Below are positions 56,547 through 64,000 of a stretch of DNA of 64,000 nucleotides, piece after piece. Origin of the DNA: Heligmosomoides polygyrus polygyrus (lineage: Eukaryota > Nematoda > Chromadorea > Rhabditida > Heligmosomidae). Made by a program: the position numbers and the translations under genes. The stretch spans positions 47,971,631-48,035,630 of the forward strand of contig OX377206.1 in NCBI GenBank assembly GCA_947396885.1. The letters are read 5' to 3'. How positions within the stretch are numbered: position 1 is the stretch's first letter; each line of letters begins with the position of its first letter. The notes below the pieces were generated by a model. It was not told where the DNA came from and searched no databases. It saw nothing but the letters and a program-made list of their open reading frames with translations.

Positions 56547-57056
56547 CGGTTATTTAAGCAACTACCCAAAGACTGGGATCGCCAGTGGGAAAATCGTACA
56601 GTTGGACGTGGTAAATCCTTCGAGACATTTAGATGCCCCATGGAACCTTCCCCATTGTCATACTAGGGTGCCCGTAATCCAAACTGGTCATCCCCTGGGG
56701 AATTTAATTTTACCTTCAGGACGCCGTCAGCTCGTACCTCCACTTTACAGTGGCGATAACATCTCGACTGACATGGTCCCGGACACTACAGCCTTCTTAG
56801 CTTTCCGCCGACGCTCACGGACACACTATGGCGTATATGTTATTATATTAGATTAGATTCAGAACATCTAATCTTCTCATGCCTTGCATGTATAATCCAC
56901 TCGACCCGAGCGATGATACGTTCAGAGTTAATATAGCATCTTGTGACGCCTCAGTACGCGTATGATCCGAGAAGTTCACATGTATGTATCCTTTACGCTC
57001 CTTTACGCGAAACAACGCCTATGTGTCCAACATGCCACGTGTATGTATGTAAACGT

Positions 57057-57230
57057 ACAGTCCCCTCTCGTTATAACGTTTCCGGATAAGACGCGACTCT
57101 CGATATAACGTAGATTTTCTTCGCCCCCAGCCAGCTTACCTTCACGCCGGTACAAACCATCTCCGCTTAAGACGTGTCGGATACAACACTACTCCCGTTA
57201 TAGCGCGGTTTTGGGAGAAACTCTGCGTTC
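57057..57230 (+). mobile_element. Probable pogo/Tigger-like transposon end
   Basis: TA then CAGTCCCCTCTCGTTATAAC, followed by three more CGNTATAACG-like motifs (57112, 57180, 57210). Such ends are typical of pogo-type elements. A further GTTATAACGCG motif lies at 58118. No transposase is seen. Confidence 0.5.
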
Positions 57231-57394
57231 GAAATGGATTTCTATTACATTGCACCAATGCCATTACACAGCCTGGCGTAAATTTACGCGTGGGTGGTGC
57301 AGTTTGCCGTCTGCGCCCTCCTAGCTTAAGGATCGCGCGTCGGCGTCCACGTTGCCACGTTTGATCGATGTCTTGTGCGCCCGCGATGGCACTG

Positions 57395-57490
57395 CCGGCA
57401 AGCGCATCGTGGTGCAGTGGAAGTGGCGTCGCTTCTGCGAGGGAGTCGAGGGTTCGCTTCTCGTACGTGGTGGCTCACTTGCATTTCAAC
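57395..57490 (+). repeat. tRNA-derived SINE-like element
   Basis: Box A TGGTGCAGTGG (57410-57420), box B GGTTCGCTTCT (57451-57461), and CTTGCATTTC at 57479. Confidence 0.5.
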
Positions 57491-57574
57491 TGGATACTTG
57501 AGATCTGGCGTGTGAGCAAATTTGAGGCATTTTTTGCGCATTTTTTTCAACCGCAAGCGCTTCGCCGCTCAAAG

Positions 57575-57990
57575 AGCGCAGAACCCGGCCGCGGACTCCC
57601 CCTGGGCGACGAAACCAATTTCCACACGAGCAGCTTGGATGGCACACACCCTGGAGTCCGTTTCCTAGTCTGATTATGGAGACAAGGATGTGTGATGCTT
57701 CGCTTCGATTCATGTAGGTTCAGTTCCATACCATAACCCACTTAGGAAGTCGAATTCTGGACATAAGTGATGTGTGTGGCTCCGTTTTCACTCCTCTAGG
57801 CTCAATTCGAAACTAAAACCCACGTAGCAAGCCGAATTCTGGACACAAGTGATGTGTGTGGCTCCGTTTTCACTCCTCTAGGCTCAATTCGAAACTAAAA
57901 CCCACGTAGCAAGCCGAATCCTGGACACAAGTGATGTGTGAGCTCCGTTTCCATTCATCTAGGCTCATTTCGTAACCAACTGGACAAGTG
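57575..57990 (+). repeat. Tandem array, 82-bp unit, about four copies
   Basis: Exact-period units start with GAATTCTGGAC at 57752 and 57834 and GAATCCTGGAC at 57916. An older, diverged unit covers 57670-57751. Each contains AAGTGATGTGTG and CTCCTCTAGGCTCAATTCGA. The preceding block (57600-57665) matches 5500-5560, so the array is part of a two-locus element. Confidence 0.88.
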
Positions 57991-58840
57991 AGTGATAAGG
58001 CGTGAGGGAAAAAGAGACGACGGTGTGTGTGCAATTGCACTGCACCACACATCCAAATTCACGACAGGCCGTGTAATGGCACTGGTGCAACGTAATGGGA
58101 TTCTTCAAAATGACCCCGTTATAACGCGTCCACGGCTCAGTTCCGGTCCCACACAGAAAATGAAAAGGAGCAAGATGCTGACCGCGTCTGCGATCAGACC
58201 TATGATTATCTTATGGTTTCGTTCATAGCCGCGACCGGCATCTGTGCGACAATGAATTAGGGGCTTTTGGACGTTTTTCATGTGTGCGCGACCCACAAAG
58301 TGTTCATAACCAGCAATATGTCGAGAACGGTTGGGAACTCCCGGTAGTCGTTAGAAGCTGCCGTATGTTGGGAGATTTCCTCTATCAGGAACTAAAAAAG
58401 ACGAGGGGTGACACTCAGATTATTCAAAACAGTGCCCCACACTCGATCTTTTAAGCCAAGAGCAGCTGGTGTAGGTGCTATTTATTGTTACATAAAGTTC
58501 TGTTGCAACCTAAACTCTCGCGCCATGCGGGACTTGTGCCTGTACCATCTGCTTTGCGGACATAATTATGGCAACAACGCTGTTTGATCGCACTCAACGC
58601 TTCCAAATCATGGAAGTGTCATTTAAGCCATTTGCAATGAGGATATCTCGGATGAGGCATGGTTTACCAGCGCTGGTAATATAGTGGGCAAACATCCTCC
58701 CCGGAAGACAGGGAATTCGTGTACGAGTTCCGCTTGGAACGATAGTTCTGATTGCAACGAAGATCTTACAACAGTAGGTTACATATTTTCGCTGATGACC
58801 ACGTTTAACCTCCATCTGATGCTCATTATTCCTCACATAT
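57991..58840. other. Unassigned stretch
   Basis: No gene or repeat is supported. An 80-codon minus frame (58836-58594) is unrecognised. Confidence 0.4.
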
Positions 58841-58844
58841 CTAC

Positions 58845-60700
58845 CACTATATAATTGAGTTAGCTCCTCGCCCTGTAGATGATGAGCCGTATCTCACTCA
58901 GGTTAGAAGCTTGGCTGAGATACGCCTCATGGCACCACGCGCAATCTCATGGAACCCCTTGCGACGCCTCTGCGTACCTCGCGTGGACAACGTTTGCCGT
59001 TCACATGGGACGTTGTCGCAGCAGAGGACGCGCAGCATCCTCCTGCTTGACACAACAGCGTCTGCGCGCGTTTCTGAGTGCCTGAATCCAGGAGACGGGT
59101 TCCCTTCGTCGCACCACAACCGTCTGGAGTCAGAAGAGAGACAACGTCGTCCTACGACGAGGGTTCGCATTCAGAATTGAGCATGAGATGCTGCAGCAGA
59201 GGAAGCGCAGCCTCCTCCTGCTTGACATAACGGCGTCTGCGCGCGTTTCTGAGCGCCTGGATCAAGAAGACAGGTCCCTTTCGTTGCACAACAACCGTCT
59301 GGAGTCAGAAGAAGCGAAAAGAAAGGAAGCAGAGGTCACATGGTCGTCGTACGACGACCGGCCGCATGCAGAACTCAGCACTATCCCATGTTGAACGGAA
59401 AACTTTACCTGCGCGAGGCACGCAGAGGCGTACCTCGCGCGGGCAATGTTTGCCGTTCAACATGGGATGTTGTTGCAGCAGAGGACGCGTAGCCTCCTCC
59501 TGCTTGACACAACGGCGTCTGCGCGCGTTTCTGAGTGCCTGAATCCAAAAGACGGGTTCCCTTCGTCGCACCATAACCGTCAGGAGTCATAAGAGGAGAC
59601 ACCGTCGTCCTACGACGAGGGATCGCATTCAGAATTGAGCACGAAATGCTGCTGCAGCAGACTCCCTCCTGCTACACAGCGACAACCGCGAGCCTTTCTG
59701 AGCGCATGGATCCAGAAGACAGGTCCCTTTCGTTGCACAACAACCGTCTGGAGTCAGAAGAGAAGACACCGCCGCTCTACGACGAGGGATCTATCTACAC
59801 TATATAATTGAGTTAGCGGTCGATGACGTTTGAGTGATCAGACCTAAGTGAGATACGCCACATCATCCAAAGCGAGAGCGGTGGAGTGATCTAACCAAGT
59901 GAGATACGCCTCATCACCCTACAGCGCGGCAAAATTTGCTATTGAACGTGTGATGTTTCTGCAGCAGGGAAAGTGCAGCTCTTTACTGTTAACACAACAA
60001 CACCTACGCGCGTTTCTGAGCGTCCAGATTCAGAAGCCGTGCCGCCGACTTCGTACTGTTAGCATGAGAAGACCACTAAAGGGGCAAGAGTAGAAGGAGG
60101 ACTTCGAAGGTGGAGAACTGACAGCGATCAGGAGGGAGCGACCTGGAGGAGGCATCGGGGTGGGGGAAGGTCGATAGGGGGAGGAATGAAGCGGGCCAAG
60201 AGGTGGCACTAAGAAGGGTTTAGGCATTAAGGAGGGACCAGTAGGGAGTTACCAATCAGGGGGAGGGGGGAGCAGTAAAGAGGATCAGCAAGGGGCTCCA
60301 TTACCAGTAAGAGAGGCCGGATTTAGGAGATGTGACACCGGTGTTGTGCAATCGGCGTTCGTCGTCGTGTCGTGAGCGTGGGATGACTACTTAATTGGAG
60401 TAGAGTAGTAAGGAGGATCTCGTGGGGGGGGGGGGGGAGGGGGAGGAATCTACCTGGAAGAAAGGACTTGGAAGCGGTAACCAGGACGGGGAACCAAGAA
60501 GAAAGCAGCCGTAAGGGAATTCATTCGGAGAACAAGGGATCTGCCAAAAGCATAGCCTCTCCATGCTCGACACAGCGGCGAGTGCGCGCGCGTCTGAGCT
60601 TGTTGATTCGGAAGACGAGTCCCCTACGTCGCGCAACAAGCGTCGTGATTCTGAATACGTGTCAGCAATGTCTGCCGTGAACATGGGAGTATCACTAAGG
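58845..60700 (+). repeat. Diverged tandem array with remnant coding units
   Basis: At least six units carry a motif that translates as LLDTTASARVSE or similar, then DPEDG/S and HNNRLESEE-like. They are near 59043, 59218, 59500, 59669, 59989 and 60563. Spacing varies (175, 282, 169, about 320 and about 570 bp) because extra blocks such as GAGATACGCCTCAT are included. The last unit (SMLDTAASARASELVDSEDE) is open for about 50 codons. The ancestral protein is not recognised. Confidence 0.65.
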
Positions 60701-60970
60701 GGTGGTAAAGAAGGGCGGTAAAGAGGAGTTCTAGAGTGGACCAGAAGAGTGACCAGGAAGGAAAGGAACAACCTGGAGGAAGGGCCAGGACGTGGAAACC
60801 GGCAAGAAGATACCAGTAGGGGGTCAGTAGTGGAAACAAAGAAGTAATCCAGGAGCTGGGACCAGGAAGGTGGGGACTAAAAAGAGAGGGAGGAAAGACC
60901 AGTAAAGGCAGACCAGCAATTAGATCCAATAAGAAGAAACGAGTGACGGGAAACCTGGCTTCGGAAGGCA
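60060..60970 (+). other. Purine-rich (GGA/GGGG) strand-asymmetric tract
   Basis: The plus strand is strongly enriched in G and A over about 900 bp, with many GGAGG and GGGGG runs and a 13-14-base G run at 60426-60438. It is interrupted by the last coding-like unit of the array. No gene is seen. Confidence 0.7.
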
Positions 60971-61214
60971 TGTCAACAATATCTGGAAACGCTAGCTGTT
61001 AGGCATGAGAACTGTTGCGAAGGAGCAACCTGAGGGAAAGAAGTACTGCGCAGCACAAACCAATGACGTTAATGGCCGGTCCGGAGAGAATGTCTATGAT
61101 GAATGCACGGAAGTGGTGAACGGCTTGATGCCGATATAGCACGCACAGGGTCGTAGATGCTAGCGAATTTTATGTTTTACAAAAACTATTTTCCATAGGT
61201 CAGGGATGCTGCAA

Positions 61215-61260
61215 AGTCGCGCGAAGCGCGCAAATGCGCGACACGCCGTTAGGCGTGTCG
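61215..61260. repeat. Two adjacent hairpins
   Basis: CGACACGCC-GTTA-GGCGTGTCG (61239-61260) is perfect with 9-bp arms. Just before it, GTCGCGC and GCGCGAC form a second stem. No gene. Confidence 0.8.
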
Positions 61261-61339
61261 GAACACTTGTATTTGTCATAAATATGCATATACCAGAGAG
61301 TATCTCCAAGGACAGCGCTTCCTTTATAATCTAAAGTTG

Positions 61340-61657
61340 TTTTATCCTTGAAGATCCTTTGGAGATCCTTGAAGAGTATGTAACACTTTTACAAGCTGAA
61401 TACACAAAAGAATCAAATCACTGAAGGTCAAAGCATGGGACGAAATCGACGAGGACTACCTGCGGCGCACCGTCGATGCCTCTCCTCGTCGTCTTCGCCC
61501 CTGCATTCGCAGCAAAGAAGCCCATATAAAATACAGGTGATGCTATTCTGTTCGCTAGATCATTATTGACATTTTGTATATAAGCTAGTTAAATTTTATA
61601 ATGTGTTGTTATTTCTAACGTTTGCGTTTAGTGCGTCAATACTTTTTACGCGCCCTG
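61340..61657 (+). mobile_element. 3' end of a mariner-like element (second copy)
   Basis: The plus strand encodes KAWDEIDEDYLRRTVDASPR and ends near CIRSKEAHIKY-stop (about 61535), the C-terminus of a mariner transposase. The terminal repeat ends ACGCGCCCTG at 61657 next to TA. It matches 4140-4448. 5'-truncated. Confidence 0.82.
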
Positions 61658-61715
61658 TATATGCACGACGACCAGAGATGAAGCCTTCTCTCCCCTTCCC
61701 CCTTAATATGTGTAG

Positions 61716-62105
61716 TGTGGAGATCGCGAGGTCAGGCGGGACCCGATCTGGGCGCGAAACGGCCCCGCTCAACGCTATAAAAGGGGACCGAAAGGTCCTA
61801 GGGGGCGCTTCTCCAGCACTGCCCTGATAGCCCTCTCTTCTCCGTCGCCACCGCCGGGTCGCCGCCACCGTCATCACCCCATCGCCATCGCCGGGTCGCC
61901 GCCACCGTCATCACCCCATCGCCATCGCCGGGTCGCCGCCACCGTCATCACCCATCGCCATCGCCGGATCGCCGCCACCGTCGGGTCACCGAAACCGCCA
62001 GCGCCCCGTTCCATCGTCGCCGCTGGCCAATTTGTGTTTAGCGGTCATTTGCCGTTAATAAAAGTTATTTTTGAACGATCAACTACCCGCCGGACGAGAA
62101 CCACA
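61716..62105 (+). repeat. Probable 5' LTR of the retrotransposon at the window end
   Basis: Proposed limits TGTGG (61716) and CCACA (62105), a 5-bp inverted end. TATAAAAGG at 61776, AATAAA at 62057, and a primer-binding-site-like TGGGGGCCAATCCGG starting at 62106 support it. The partner LTR would lie outside the window, so the limits cannot be verified. A 37-bp minisatellite lies within it (61856-61985). Confidence 0.6.
61856..61985 (+). repeat. 37-bp minisatellite in the LTR
   Basis: Units starting GGGTCGCCGCCACCGTCATC at 61856, 61893 and 61930, and a partial one near 61966. Confidence 0.88.
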
Positions 62106-62360
62106 TGGGGGCCAATCCGGTTCTCAGGGTGTGAGTTGAAGGGATCAGAAATTAGACAGTTAACGCCTATAGAGAGAACGGCGATCGAGGGCTCCAGCGA
62201 AGAGCAATCCAAGAATCGTGTGTGGCCGAATAGAGAGAAAGGCCGTTGGGATAGCCACGTTCTCGCCGAAGTTTGAGTAGCAGGAAAAGTGCGAGAATAA
62301 TATTCAATAGTTTCAGTTATACTAACCTGCCTCGGCGCATTGCGAGCACCAGTCATCAAT

Positions 62361-64000
62361 ATGATGGACAAGGACATCGGGGTGAGGGAACCTGGTGCCG
62401 AGCAGCTATTTGCTGTAAGTCTGTCCGTAGAACTGGGACGAGTAAGGAAATACATCCAAGACATGGAGTCAAGGATAAAGGAAAACTTAGAGGCAAGAAT
62501 AGCCCCAAAATATAGAGCAGTGATAGAGAAAACCGTTACGGATCAGGTGGTAAAGGCATGCGAGATACTGCACGAACTAAGCAGTCGCTATGAATCGTAC
62601 TTAACTTTCGGTGGAGAGATGACCCACTTGTTGAAGTCTAAGGGTATAGAGACATTGGGAGACTTGAGAGACTTTCTGACAGTAGTGGACAGAGATAGTG
62701 CGCTAATTTCCGATATCTGCACATCGCTGAAAACGGATGTGTTACAGGTTCGAGACGTTGTTTCGGAAATGCAAACGCTGCAGGAGAAGACGTTTTCGAG
62801 GACGAGGGTAGCCAACGAAGAAGATCGGATGGAAACAGAAGATGGGAATAAAGGTACAACGGAAATTTACCAAACAGAACAGAACGAAGGGCACCGATTT
62901 CTGCAGGTTAACAGGAACAGGAGAGCCACGGAGTCGAGTCGAGGGATGGCGACTGGAGCACCCTGCGAGCAGCTCTGGAGGCAGCCTTTGGGAATCTCGG
63001 AGAACGCCGCTCATGCAAGTCAAACAGGTCAGGACTATATGACAAATTTCCTGGCATATCTACAGTCCAGCACATGTCCCGACCCAGGAGTATACCGAGG
63101 CAAACCGAGGGAGAATTTCAAGGAGTTCCTGCGCAAATTCCGTAGGAAGTATTCATCGTTAGGGCATACTGATGCAGCGCTGATCGAAATCCTTGGGGAC
63201 AACCATCTGGATGACAGAGCGAAAAGTGTGTTTCTAGCAATCCCCGTGGAAGTAGTAGAGCAAGGGTTTGAGGCAGTAATAAGCGAGATGGAGAGGGTCT
63301 TAGCTAACGACTCTACTGCCGCTAGGATTCGAGCCATAACGGAACTAAAGAGTTTGAGACTGAGACCAAATCAGTCTATTTCTGAGTTCTGCGTGATCCT
63401 GGAGAATGTGGCACGTAAAGCGAACCCTGATAGCAGTATCTCAGATAGATCTTTGGAATATGCGAACATTATTCTGGAAAATGTTAGGAACTGGCCCGAA
63501 CACGTGCAATTACTGAGTCTGCTGCATAGAACGGAACCTAAGAGGGCTTATAATGAGATAAAACAATTGGCCATTGCGATCGAGCAGTCAAAATCGATGT
63601 TTTCCCCGACGCAACCGAAAGGGCCAGCTACGAACGATTGGAGGACCCGGGCTAAGGCCTATAACAACCACGAGGGTGAGAACAACTCCAAGTGGAGAAG
63701 GCAAGAGATAGGGGAGCGTAGGCAAGTCCTGTCGGAAAGAAATAGGAGTAATGAGGAGGAAAAACGGAAATGCTTCAATTGCCATCGAGAGGGACACATC
63801 GCGCGAAGCTGTCCATTAGGGAGGCCAAACGTTAACAACATACATAACGACCAACGAGAAGACCGCCAACAAACTCCCCGCTCAACAGACAATGTAAGAA
63901 TATCCGACATTCTGCGCAATGTTAGGAGCATGGGGATTACCACACGAGAACCTATGGCGAAAGCGGACCTAGTAGGAGAGGAGTCAGTTGTGATGGTGAC
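62361..64000 (+). CDS. gag of an LTR retrotransposon, open to the window end
   Basis: From the ATG pair at 62361 (MMDKDIGVREPG) the frame is open for 546 codons without a stop and runs off the window. The N-terminal third is a predicted helical, coiled-coil-like region (residues about 20-170). The capsid-like core contains YRGKPRENFKEFLRKFRRKY (about residue 240) and SLRLRPNQSISEFCVILENV (about 330). One CCHC zinc knuckle, CFNCHREGHIARSC, is at residues 471-484 (63771-63812). Gag packages element RNA, and pol should follow beyond the window. The fold and the single knuckle fit gypsy-type (Ty3) elements of nematodes. The long intact frame suggests a young copy. Confidence 0.85.
   Translation, partial: MMDKDIGVREPGAEQLFAVSLSVELGRVRKYIQDMESRIKENLEARIAPKYRAVIEKTVTDQVVKACEILHELSSRYESYLTFGGEMTHLLKSKGIETLGDLRDFLTVVDRDSALISDICTSLKTDVLQVRDVVSEMQTLQEKTFSRTRVANEEDRMETEDGNKGTTEIYQTEQNEGHRFLQVNRNRRATESSRGMATGAPCEQLWRQPLGISENAAHASQTGQDYMTNFLAYLQSSTCPDPGVYRGKPRENFKEFLRKFRRKYSSLGHTDAALIEILGDNHLDDRAKSVFLAIPVEVVEQGFEAVISEMERVLANDSTAARIRAITELKSLRLRPNQSISEFCVILENVARKANPDSSISDRSLEYANIILENVRNWPEHVQLLSLLHRTEPKRAYNEIKQLAIAIEQSKSMFSPTQPKGPATNDWRTRAKAYNNHEGENNSKWRRQEIGERRQVLSERNRSNEEEKRKCFNCHREGHIARSCPLGRPNVNNIHNDQREDRQQTPRSTDNVRISDILRNVRSMGITTREPMAKADLVGEESVVMV

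Larger units (their letters stand above)
55700..56860 (+). mobile_element. Element copy 2 of the unknown family
   Basis: Better preserved than 47280-48510. It has an upstream frame (MSHRQRSMHSTPNAGTGT, from 55734), a main frame (56014-56475), a hairpin, and a 3' block with LAFRRRS. Inverted ends like those of copy 1 are not visible here. Confidence 0.6.

Noticed and set aside
57665..57990. CRISPR-like array
   Set aside because: The 82-bp units are contiguous with no unique spacers, and the genome is eukaryotic.

Overview
The window is eukaryotic repeat-rich DNA, most likely from a clade V (strongylid, hookworm-like) nematode. That assignment is an inference. It rests on the repeat types (two RTE LINE families, CR1-like LINEs, a Penelope-like element, mariner, hAT, gypsy-like gag) and on one short exon with GTAAGT / TTTTGCAG splice sites. 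There are no operons, no prokaryotic genes, and no rRNA or convincing tRNA genes. The only piece of probable host gene is one 170-bp exon (4640-4809, minus) resembling the first membrane segments of Tweety-family chloride channels.

Layout. 1-5 kb: RTE remnant, SINE, a rearranged mariner and the Tweety-like exon. 5.9-9.4 kb: a complete but gag-only LTR retrotransposon with matching LTRs. 10.5-19.1 kb: a Penelope-like element (RT plus GIY-YIG) split by a CR1-like LINE, which itself holds a Harbinger-like MITE, and by a hAT-type element with perfect 8-bp target duplications, which itself holds an RTE fragment. 19-26 kb: tandem and inverted repeats and small SINEs. 26-29 kb: a nearly full-length but dead RTE element. 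29-38 kb: mostly anonymous sequence with dispersed hairpin repeats and a foldback element. 38-47 kb: RTE and CR1 3' ends, a 2.3-kb foldback palindrome split by a second RTE, GC-rich MITE duplications and a second hAT-type element. 47-57 kb: two related degenerate elements that may carry a tyrosine-recombinase-like N-terminal domain, a second palindrome, and an apparently intact CR1-like LINE. 57-61.7 kb: satellite-like and ORF-derived tandem repeats. 61.7-64 kb: the 5' LTR and an uninterrupted gag frame of a retrotransposon that runs off the window.

Most notable observations. (1) In two diverged CR1-like LINE copies the canonical -1 frameshift heptamer GGGAAAC sits one codon before the ORF1 stop, exactly where ORF2 opens in the -1 frame, and no AUG is available for ORF2 in the intact copy. 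(2) Three CR1-like copies end in a perfect palindrome of different sequence just before a short microsatellite tail, which suggests a structure-conserved 3' recognition hairpin. (3) The Penelope nest can be resolved to the base for two of its insertions. (4) Two large foldback elements share the same inner module but have different outer arms, and each arm carries a tRNA-like promoter.
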